Assembly (NCBI GenBank): GCA_000719695.1
Contig: JOHN01000003.1
Coordinates: 1 to 64,000, forward strand
Source of the DNA: Streptomyces sp. NRRL F-6131
GTDB taxonomy: Bacteria > Actinomycetota > Actinomycetes > Streptomycetales > Streptomycetaceae
Direction: 5' to 3'
DNA: 64,000 bases
Numbering within the stretch: the first letter of the stretch is position 1; the number at the start of each line of letters is the position of its first letter. Below, one piece after another: positions 8,247-15,698 of the stretch. The notes under the pieces were generated by a model. That model searched no databases. It was not told where the DNA came from and saw nothing but the letters and a program-made list of their open reading frames with translations. Position numbers and translations under genes: made by a program.

Positions 8247-8780
8247 TCAGCTGTCCTGGGTGTTCAGCTGGAAGTACCACACGCCGTAGATCGCGTCCGG
8301 CTGCGCCGGGTCGGTCTCCACCACGGTGATCAGCGTCTTGCCCGAAGCGTTGAGGGCCTTGCTGGCCGACACGGAGCCCGAGTAGGTGGCGTCCTTGGCC
8401 GCGGTGGCCAGGATGAACCGGCCGCCCTGGCCCTGCTGGCCGCCGTTGGTGTTGGCCCACCAGCCGCGGTCGGCCACGTCCGGGCTCACGCCGACGCCGA
8501 TCCGGTCGCTCATGGTCACGTCGGACTTGGGCAGGGTGCCCTCCTCCAGGGCCTTGCCGGCCTTGTCCTGGCACTCCTCCTGCTGCTGCTCGGTCAGCGG
8601 CTTGCCGCCGTTGAAGCAGAAGGGGTCCTTGACCATCGAGGAGTTGCCGACCACCAGGGTGACGCGGTGGTCGCTGATCTCGTGCTGGTCGGACGCGAAG
8701 GCGATGGACCCGCCGACCGTGCCGGCGGCGATGACGACGACGGCGCCGAGGCCGGCGATGACGCGGGTGCTGAGGCTCAT
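8247..8780 (-). CDS. Exported or membrane-anchored protein (DUF2771-like)
   Basis: The 177-residue protein has a hydrophobic N-terminal segment (VIAGLGAVVVIAAGTVGGSIAF) that is a signal peptide or anchor, followed by an extracytoplasmic domain with two Cys (CFNGG...EEC) likely to form a disulphide, and a C-terminal strand-rich part ending VWYFQLNTQDS. It lacks a lipobox. Its position next to mqnB matches that of a DUF2771-type gene in other streptomycetes, but this family assignment rests on memory and weak similarity. Function is unknown. It is probably first in a transcript with mqnB and mqnD. Confidence 0.7.
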   Translation of the reverse strand: MSLSTRVIAGLGAVVVIAAGTVGGSIAFASDQHEISDHRVTLVVGNSSMVKDPFCFNGGKPLTEQQQEECQDKAGKALEEGTLPKSDVTMSDRIGVGVSPDVADRGWWANTNGGQQGQGGRFILATAAKDATYSGSVSASKALNASGKTLITVVETDPAQPDAIYGVWYFQLNTQDS

Positions 8781-8901
8781 GCGTCAGAGGCTACCGGGCT
8801 TTCGCGATCACGCTACGCGGGGGTCGGCAACCGCGTGTTGTGCCCCGGAGCCGGGCCGGCGGGCGTCCGACGGGGTGCCCGCCGGGGCCGAAGGACACGG
8901 T

Positions 8902-10641
8902 CTACGCCACCCGGGGGGAGGGCCGCCGGTGGCGCACCCCCACCCGCAGGAGCGAACGGAACGTCCACAGCAGGACCGCGCCGAGCACCGCGGCGGCCAC
9001 CGAGAGGCCCAGCACGCCGTTCAGCGGCAGCAGGATGCCGACCGCGCCGCCCGCCACCCAGGCCAGCTGGAGCACCGTCTCCGAGCGGGCGAACGCCGAG
9101 GTCCGCACCGACTCGGGCACGTCCCGCTGGATCAGCGCGTCCAGCGACAGCTTGCCCAGCGAGGCCGCCGTCCCCGCCGTGCCGGCCACCGCCACCACGG
9201 TGACGGTGCCGTACCAGAGCGCGGCGGCGGCCGTGGCGCAGCCGGCCAGCAGCAGCATCGCGGTGACGGTCACCTCCGGGCCGCGGGTGCGCAGCCAGGA
9301 GCCGAGCAGCGAACCGAGCGCGTTGCCGGTCCCCGCGGCCAGGGCCACCAGGCCGAGCGCGAGGGTCGGCTGCAGGCCGCCGATCGGCTCCTCGCGGAGC
9401 AGGAACGCCAGGAACATCACCAGGAAGCCGACCAGCCAGCGCATCGCCGCCATCGCGCGCAGGGCCAGGATCACCGACGGGCCGACGGTGCGCAGCGAGG
9501 CCTTGGGGCGCGGCCCGGCGGCCGGGTCGCCGGTCGTCGGCTCCGGGGTGTTCCGGGCGTGCAGGACGCCGTGGTGGCCCGGGGGGTGCTCCTCGGCGTG
9601 CAGCACGGCGCGCTGCTCGCCCTTGGCCGAGTCCACCGCGTGCGGCAGGTGGAAGGCCATCAGGGTGCCGGCGACGAATACCAGGAAGGCGCCGCGCAGC
9701 GGCCAGCCGGGACCGATCAGGTGCAGCAGCCCGCCCACCCCGGCCGCGACCATGGTGGCCAGCAGCCCGGCCAGGGTGACCCGGGAGTTCGCCTTCACCA
9801 GGGACAGCCGGCTGGGCAGCAACCGGGGCACCACGACGCTGCGCACCACCCCGTAGGCCTTGGAGGCGACCAGCACGCCCAGCGCCTCCGGGTAGAGCGC
9901 CAGGCCGCCGCCGGAGACCACGCCCGCCATGGTCCAGGCGAGCACCGCGCGGGCCAGCATCGACATCGCCATCGCGGCCCGGCGGCCGTGCGGCAGGCGG
10001 TCCAGGAGAGGGCCGATCACCGGGGCCAGCACGGCGAACGGCGCCATGGTGACGAGCAGGTAGAGGCCGACCCGGCCGCGGGCCTCGCCGGTCGGTACCG
10101 AGAAGAAGATGGTGGAGGCGAGCGCCACGGTGATGAGCATGTCGCCGAAGGAGTTCAGGGCGTGCAGCTCGATCAGCTTGGCCAGGCCCGACTCGCCGGC
10201 GCCCTCGGCGGAGGTGGCCCGGCGGATCCGGCGGCCGGTGCCGTGCACCACCTTGCCGGTGCGGGAGCCGGCGGCGGAGGCGGTGCGGACCAGGAAGTTG
10301 CGACGGGGCCCCTCGCCGTCGGCGTCCTCCGAGTCCCCCGTGTCCTTCGAGTACCCCGCGTCCTCCGCCTCCGGGCCGTCGAGCGCGTCGAGGCCGTCGA
10401 CGGCGGCCGGCCCGGAGCCGTCACGACCGCCGGAACCGCCCGGGCCGCCCGGGCCGTCGGGGTGGTCGGGGCCTCCGGACGGGCCGACGGGGTTCGCGGC
10501 GGGCAGTGAGGAGGGGTCCACCGACTGCGGTTCACCCGCAGAATGGACCGGAGGCTGCTGTCGCGGCACGGCGTTCGCCTCGTCGGGGCTGCCGGCCTGC
10601 GAGGCACGCAGAGCGTGCTGCGACGGTTTCTCGTCCGCCAC
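8902..10641 (-). CDS. MFS transporter with a long acidic N-terminal tail
   Basis: The protein has 579 residues from the GTG at 10641 (VADEKPSQHALRAS). The first 135 are disordered and rich in Pro, Gly, Asp and Ser (PSGGPDHPDGPGGPGGSGG). About 12 hydrophobic segments follow, with an MFS-type loop (GPLLDRLPHGRRAAM) between helices 2 and 3 and a linker of about 60 residues between the two halves. The substrate is unknown. Conserved actinobacterial proteins of this type sit next to a DUF3027 gene, as here, across a 312-bp divergent gap. The open frame continues upstream of the chosen start, but that part overlaps the divergent gene and looks like a shadow. Confidence 0.82.
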   Translation of the reverse strand: MADEKPSQHALRASQAGSPDEANAVPRQQPPVHSAGEPQSVDPSSLPAANPVGPSGGPDHPDGPGGPGGSGGRDGSGPAAVDGLDALDGPEAEDAGYSKDTGDSEDADGEGPRRNFLVRTASAAGSRTGKVVHGTGRRIRRATSAEGAGESGLAKLIELHALNSFGDMLITVALASTIFFSVPTGEARGRVGLYLLVTMAPFAVLAPVIGPLLDRLPHGRRAAMAMSMLARAVLAWTMAGVVSGGGLALYPEALGVLVASKAYGVVRSVVVPRLLPSRLSLVKANSRVTLAGLLATMVAAGVGGLLHLIGPGWPLRGAFLVFVAGTLMAFHLPHAVDSAKGEQRAVLHAEEHPPGHHGVLHARNTPEPTTGDPAAGPRPKASLRTVGPSVILALRAMAAMRWLVGFLVMFLAFLLREEPIGGLQPTLALGLVALAAGTGNALGSLLGSWLRTRGPEVTVTAMLLLAGCATAAAALWYGTVTVVAVAGTAGTAASLGKLSLDALIQRDVPESVRTSAFARSETVLQLAWVAGGAVGILLPLNGVLGLSVAAAVLGAVLLWTFRSLLRVGVRHRRPSPRVA

Positions 10642-10953
10642 AAGCCCATCCTGCCCCAGAATCGGGAGAACAACGCGGGATTGCGCTCCGCGCCGCGCGA
10701 GCGGGGGCCGTCGTTCCCGTCCCGGACGCCCCGGATCCACTCCGGAACGCCCCGGACTGTGCCCCGCGGCCGACCGACGGGTAGCCTGCCCAGGGTCCGC
10801 CCGACGACCCGACCGGCGCCGGCGGACCTGACGAGCGGCGCGGCCGGTATCCGCGGCGGGCCGCGGTCGCGCAGAATGGACGAGGGAAACCGCGCCGCGA
10901 CGGAACAGGCAACTCGCCGTGAGCGACAGAAGAAATGGGAGAGAACCGACGCC
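10642..10953. promoter_or_regulatory. 312-bp divergent intergenic region (MFS / DUF3027)
   Basis: No gene is supported here. The region should hold the two divergent promoters. ACGCCCCGGA occurs twice about 25 bp apart near 10728-10760, and TAGCCT at about 10791 is a possible -10 box for the DUF3027 gene. Nothing else stands out. Confidence 0.4.
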
Positions 10954-11850
10954 GTGAGTGCTGCGATGCGAAGCCGTACCCCTGATCGGCTCTGTGCCGA
11001 GGCCGTCGAACTCGCCCGCCAGGCCGCCGAGGAGGCCGTCGGCGCCGAGACCGTCGGCGCGCACCTGGGTGTCCAGGCCGACGCCGACCGCGTCGTCACG
11101 CACACCTTCGAGTGCCTGGACGCGGCGTACCGCGGCTGGCACTGGGCGGTCACCGTGGCCCGGGCCCCGCGCGCCAAGAACGTGACGCTGGACGAGGTCG
11201 TGCTGCTCCCGGGCGCCGACGCGATCCTCGCCCCGCAGTGGGTGCCGTGGAGCGAGCGGCTGCGCCCGGGCGACATGGGCCCCGGCGACCTGCTCCCCAC
11301 CGACGCCGACGACCTGCGGCTCGAACCGGGCTGGACCGGCGAGGACGAGCCCGCGCCGAACTCCGCGCTGGCCCAGGCCGCCCAGGAGGACGTGCTGGTC
11401 AGCGACGACCCGGACATCCAGCCGGCCCCGGTCCGCGCCCAGATCAGCGCCCTCGCCGACGAGCTGGGCCTGGGCCGCAGCCGGGTGCTCTCCCGGCTGG
11501 GCCTGCACCTGGCCGCCGACCGCTGGGAGAAGGCCCACGGCTCGCAGACGCCGATGGCGCAGTCCGCCCCGGCCTCCTGCAACAGCTGCGGCTTCCTGAT
11601 CCCGATCGGCGGCTCGCTCGGCCAGGCCTTTGGCGTCTGCGGCAACGAGTTCGGACCGGCCGACGGCCAGATCGTCTCCTTCGCCTACGGCTGCGGCGGG
11701 CACTCCGAGGCCGCCGTCATCCCGGCACCGCCGGCGCCGGCCGCGCTGATCCTGGACGAGCTGGTGGTGGAGCCGCTGACGCTGCACCCGGACCGGCTCT
11801 CCGGCTCGGTCGAGCCGGACGCCCCCACCGAGGAGCTCGGCCACTCCTGA
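10954..11850 (+). CDS. DUF3027 family protein
   Basis: The 298-residue cytoplasmic protein matches the streptomycete DUF3027 pattern: SRTPDRLCAEAVELARQAAEE at the start, then FECLDAAYRGWHWAVTVARA, LPGADAILAPQWVPWSERLRPGD and a Cys cluster (CNSCGFLIP...GVCGNEFGP...YGCGGHSEA) that could bind a metal. The GTG at 10954 was chosen because it has GGGAG upstream and matches the usual N terminus; an ATG at 10966 is possible. The role is unknown. A strong hairpin follows the stop. Confidence 0.82.
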   Translation: MSAAMRSRTPDRLCAEAVELARQAAEEAVGAETVGAHLGVQADADRVVTHTFECLDAAYRGWHWAVTVARAPRAKNVTLDEVVLLPGADAILAPQWVPWSERLRPGDMGPGDLLPTDADDLRLEPGWTGEDEPAPNSALAQAAQEDVLVSDDPDIQPAPVRAQISALADELGLGRSRVLSRLGLHLAADRWEKAHGSQTPMAQSAPASCNSCGFLIPIGGSLGQAFGVCGNEFGPADGQIVSFAYGCGGHSEAAVIPAPPAPAALILDELVVEPLTLHPDRLSGSVEPDAPTEELGHS

Positions 11851-11865
11851 GCCCCGCACACCGCC

Positions 11866-11901
11866 CGGCGGCCCGTCCCACTCCGGTGGGGCGGGCCGCC
11901 G
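11866..11901. terminator. Terminator hairpin after the DUF3027 gene
   Basis: A 15-bp stem (CGGCGGCCCGTCCCA with one G-T pair) closes a CTCCGG loop, 16 nt after the stop codon. There is no T tract. Confidence 0.65.
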
Positions 11902-12023
11902 TCGTTCCCGCCCGTCGCCGTGGCGCACCGGCCCGCCGCCGGGGGCGTGTCCGGCGCGGTCCGCCCGGCAGGGAAGAATGCCCCTCGTAGGGCACAACAG
12001 GGCGGCGGAAGGCGGCAGGTCCA

Positions 12024-15000
12024 GTGGAACCTCGGATCATCGGCAGCGGCACGGACGAGCACCTCGCGGACCCGTTCGGCAGCGCCGGACTGCGGCGCCG
12101 GGTGCTGGACGCCTGGGCCGCCTCCCCGGCCCGGTTCCGGGAGGACGCCAACGCCGAGGAGGAGCTGGCCCTCGGCGGCTACCGCGACCGGTTGGTCGTC
12201 GAGCTGGCGCAGAACGCCGCCGACGCCGCCGTCCGGGCGGGCCGCGGCCCGGGGCGCCTGCGACTCACCCTGGCGGACGGCGTGCTGGCCGCCGCGAACA
12301 CCGGCGCGCCGCTGGACGCCGCGGCCGTCGAGTCGCTGTCCACCCTGCGCGCCTCCTCCAAGCGCGGCGACCGGGACACCACCGTCGGCCGGTTCGGCGT
12401 CGGCTTCGCCGCGGTGCTCGCGGTCACCGACGAGCCCGCCGTGCTCGGCTCGTCCGGCGGGGTGCGCTGGTCGCTCGGCGAGGCCAGGTCGCTGACCGAG
12501 GCGCAGCCCGCGCTCGTCGAGGAGCTGCGCCGCAGGGACGGCCACGTGCCGCTGCTGCGGCTGCCGTTCGCCGCCGAGGGCCCGGCGCCGGAGGGCTACG
12601 ACACGGTGGTGGTGCTGCCGCTGCGCGACGCGGCCGCCGAGGACCTCACCCGCCGGTTGCTGGCCGGCATCGACGACGCGCTGCTGCTCACCCTGCCCGG
12701 CCTGGCCGAGGTGGTGGTGGAGACCGCGGACGGCACCCGCACCCTGACCCGTTCGGCCGCCGAGCCGCGGTGGGACGGCGGCACCGGGGAGACCCGGCCC
12801 GGGGCGCCGCTCCAGGAGGGCCCGGAGGCGGGCCGCCCGGGGGCGGCGGTCACCGAGGTCACCGTCACCGACGACGCGGGCGGGCAGCTGCGGCGCACCG
12901 TCTGGCAGACCGTCGGGGCGGCCGGCGAGCTCGCCGTCGAGCTGCTCGCCGACCGGCCGACCGAGGAGCGCACCCGCCCCTACTGGACGGTGACCTGGGC
13001 GGTGCCGGTCTCCGACGAGGGCGACCCGCAGCGGCCCGCGATCGCCCCGGTGCTGCACGCGCCCACCCCGAGCGACGAGCCGCTCGACCTGCCCGCGCTG
13101 CTGATCGCCTCCTACCCGCTGGACTCCACCCGCCGGCACGTCGCCCCGGGCGCGCTCGCCGACTTCGTCACCGAGCAGGCCGCCGACGCCTACGCCGAGC
13201 TGCTGCGGGCCCGCGGCGGCGACCTCGGGTCGCTCGGTCTGGTGCCCGGGCCGCTCGGCCGGGGCGCGCTGGACAACGCGCTGCGCGCCGCCGTGCTGTC
13301 CCGGTTGCCCGGCACGCCGTTCCTGCCGCACCCGGCGCCGGTCGAGGAGGGCACGCCCGCGCTGCGGCCCCGGGACGCCACGCTGCTGGAGGGCGCGGAC
13401 GGCTCGGTGGTCGAGGCGCTGGCGCCGATCTTCCCCGGTCTGCTGCCGGCCGGGCTGGAACGCCGCACCGAGCTGCGGGTGCTGAACGTGCGCCGGGTCC
13501 CGCTCGCCGAGGTGGTCGACCAGCTGGGCGGCCTGGACCGGGAGCCGGCCTGGTGGCGGAACCTCTACGCGGCGCTCGGCGGCGCCGACCCGGAGGCGCT
13601 CGGCGCGCTGCCGGTGCCGCTCGCCGACGGGCGGACGGTCACCGGACCGCGCCGGGTCCTGCTGCCCTCCGACGACGCCGACTGGGCGGCCTTCCCCGGC
13701 TACCCCGAGTCGCTGGCCGGCGCGCTCGCCGTGCTCGACCTGCGGCTCGCCCACCCGGAGGCCGCGCACCCGCTGCTGGCCAAGCTGGGCGCGGGCGCGG
13801 CCACCCCGGCCGGGGTGCTGGACACGCCCGAGGTGCGGGCCGCCGTCGCCCGCTCCTACGAGCTGGCCGAGGACGACCCGGACGCCGCCGCCGACCTCGC
13901 CGAGGCGGTCCTGTCGCTCGTCAGGGCGGCCGCCCCGGCGCCCGGCGACCACCCCTGGCTGGCCCGGCTGGCCCTGCTCGACGACGAGGGCGAGCCCGCC
14001 CGCGCCGGTGAACTCCTGCTCCCCGACAGCCCGTTCGCCGAGCTGGCGCGGGAGGACGACGCGGCCTGGGTGGACGAGGAGCTGCTGGAGCGCTGGGGCC
14101 CGGAGGTGCTCGCCGCGGTCGGCGCGCTCGCCGACTTCGTGCTGGTCCGGGCCGAGGACGTGGTGCTCGACCCGGACGACCTGGAGCGGCTCGACCCCAC
14201 CGCGCCCGCCGACCGGGCGGCCGGCGGTCACCCCACCGGGCTGATCGACGAGGCCCCGGACGGCCTGGCCGAGTGGGCCGAGGACGCGCTGGAGGCCCTG
14301 CACGCCGACGACGCCGACGCGGTGGGCGTCCCGCCGGTCGCCGCCGAGCTGCTCGTGGTCAGGGACCTGGACCTGGTGGACGACGACGCCTGGCCGCAGG
14401 CGCTGGCCGCGCTGGCCCGCCCGCCGTACCGGGACGCGGTGGTCACCCCGGTCCGCACCCTGCTGCCGGACGGCACCTACGCCGACCTGCCGCCGTACAC
14501 CGCCTGGTGGCTGCGCGACCACCCGGTGCTGGACGGTCGCGAGCCGGCCGGTCTGCGCGCGGCCGGCGCCGATCCGCTGCTGCGCGGCCTGTACGACGAG
14601 GCCCGCACCACCCTGGACGAGCAGTTCCTGCACGCGCTGGGCGTGCGCACCACGCTGGCCGCGCTGCTCGCCGAGCCGCACGGGCCGGACGAGGTGCTGG
14701 ACCGGCTCACCGACCCGGCCGCCGAGATCGGGCACCGCCAGCTGCACGGCATCCACAGCGCGCTGGCCCGGGTCGACTCCGCGCGGCTGGAGCCGCTGGA
14801 CGTGGTCCGGGCGGTGCCGCCGCTGGACCGCGCCACCGGTCGCCGGCCGGACCGCACGGTGGTGGTGGACGCCACCGAGGCGGTCGTCGCGGACGCCCCG
14901 GACCTGGTCGAGCTGCTGCACGACCACCCGTTGCTGCCGGTCGCCCCGGCCCTCGCCGCCGACCTCGCCGAGCGGTTGCACGTCTCGCTGGCCAGCGAGG

Positions 15001-15398
15001 TGGCGGGCGGGCGGGTGCTCTCCGAGGGCACGCTGCACCGGGTGCCGGCGGTGGTGCGGGAGCTGCTGCCCGGCTGCCCGGTGGCCTACGAGGAGCACGA
15101 GGAGCTGCTGGTGGTCGGCCCGGCCGGCGAGGAGGCCGCGGTGGACTGGCGCTGGGACACCGCGGCGGACACCCCGGAGGCCCCGTACGACCCGGAGTCG
15201 GCCGAGGAGGCCGACGAGGACGACGAGTTCGAGCTGCCCCCGGTGCCCGGGCTGCTGCACGCCGCCACGCCGGAGGGGCTGGCCGCCGGACTGGCCTGGT
15301 CGGTCGGGCAGTGGCACCGCCGGTTCGAGGTGCTGGCCGCGCTCAGCGAGCCGGACCGGGCCTACGAGCTGTCCGCGGCCCGGGACTTCGAGGGCTGA
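12024..15398 (+). CDS. Sacsin/Hsp90-like GHKL ATPase
   Basis: The 1124-residue protein has an N-terminal GHKL ATPase domain. The N box (VVELAQNAADAAVR, about residues 55-68) holds the Glu and Asn that act on ATP-Mg, and a later box (TVGRFGVGFAAVLAV, about 115-130) forms the ATP lid. This arrangement matches the sacsin N-terminal/Hsp90-like family. The remaining 900 residues are highly acidic and Ala/Leu-rich, with no domain I recognise, and end in an Asp/Glu cluster (AEEADEDDEFELP) before a short conserved end. A chaperone-like or remodelling role is plausible but unproven. The GTG at 12024 starts VEPRIIGSGTDEHLADPF. Confidence 0.83.
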   Translation: MEPRIIGSGTDEHLADPFGSAGLRRRVLDAWAASPARFREDANAEEELALGGYRDRLVVELAQNAADAAVRAGRGPGRLRLTLADGVLAAANTGAPLDAAAVESLSTLRASSKRGDRDTTVGRFGVGFAAVLAVTDEPAVLGSSGGVRWSLGEARSLTEAQPALVEELRRRDGHVPLLRLPFAAEGPAPEGYDTVVVLPLRDAAAEDLTRRLLAGIDDALLLTLPGLAEVVVETADGTRTLTRSAAEPRWDGGTGETRPGAPLQEGPEAGRPGAAVTEVTVTDDAGGQLRRTVWQTVGAAGELAVELLADRPTEERTRPYWTVTWAVPVSDEGDPQRPAIAPVLHAPTPSDEPLDLPALLIASYPLDSTRRHVAPGALADFVTEQAADAYAELLRARGGDLGSLGLVPGPLGRGALDNALRAAVLSRLPGTPFLPHPAPVEEGTPALRPRDATLLEGADGSVVEALAPIFPGLLPAGLERRTELRVLNVRRVPLAEVVDQLGGLDREPAWWRNLYAALGGADPEALGALPVPLADGRTVTGPRRVLLPSDDADWAAFPGYPESLAGALAVLDLRLAHPEAAHPLLAKLGAGAATPAGVLDTPEVRAAVARSYELAEDDPDAAADLAEAVLSLVRAAAPAPGDHPWLARLALLDDEGEPARAGELLLPDSPFAELAREDDAAWVDEELLERWGPEVLAAVGALADFVLVRAEDVVLDPDDLERLDPTAPADRAAGGHPTGLIDEAPDGLAEWAEDALEALHADDADAVGVPPVAAELLVVRDLDLVDDDAWPQALAALARPPYRDAVVTPVRTLLPDGTYADLPPYTAWWLRDHPVLDGREPAGLRAAGADPLLRGLYDEARTTLDEQFLHALGVRTTLAALLAEPHGPDEVLDRLTDPAAEIGHRQLHGIHSALARVDSARLEPLDVVRAVPPLDRATGRRPDRTVVVDATEAVVADAPDLVELLHDHPLLPVAPALAADLAERLHVSLASEVAGGRVLSEGTLHRVPAVVRELLPGCPVAYEEHEELLVVGPAGEEAAVDWRWDTAADTPEAPYDPESAEEADEDDEFELPPVPGLLHAATPEGLAAGLAWSVGQWHRRFEVLAALSEPDRAYELSAARDFEG

Positions 15399-15431
15399 CG
15401 GCCGCCGCGTTCCGGTACCCGCCCCGGTGGT

Positions 15432-15668
15432 TCAGGAGCGGGTGCCGGAGCGGGTCCGGCCGCGGGCGATCAGCCGCAGGTAGATCGCGAGCGTGCTGGT
15501 CACCCAGGCGGCGGTGAGCAGGGCCGCCAGCGCCTTGCTCAGCCCGGGGCCGGCGTCGATCCCCGCGAGCGCGCCCACCCCCAGGGCCGCCAGGGCCAGC
15601 AGGCCGGTGGCCAGCAGTCCGCCCAGGAAGGCCGTGAAGGCCTCCAGTTCCCCGCCCCTGCGCGCCAT
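15432..15668 (-). CDS. Small two-helix membrane protein
   Basis: The 78-residue protein starts MARRGGELEAF and has two hydrophobic segments (GGLLATGLLALAALGVGALAG and ALAALLTAAWVTSTLAIYL), ending in a basic tail. It begins 30 bp after the stop of the P-type ATPase gene on the same strand, so it may be co-transcribed with it. It converges with the sacsin-like gene. Function unknown. Confidence 0.7.
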   Translation of the reverse strand: MARRGGELEAFTAFLGGLLATGLLALAALGVGALAGIDAGPGLSKALAALLTAAWVTSTLAIYLRLIARGRTRSGTRS

Positions 15669-15698
15669 CGCGGCACCCCCTGTCGCCCGGTTCGTGGG

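Noticed and set aside
11685..15317. 1210-codon frame on the minus strand
   Set aside because: It is opposite the sacsin-like gene, which has GHKL motifs; the translation is low-complexity with no domains.
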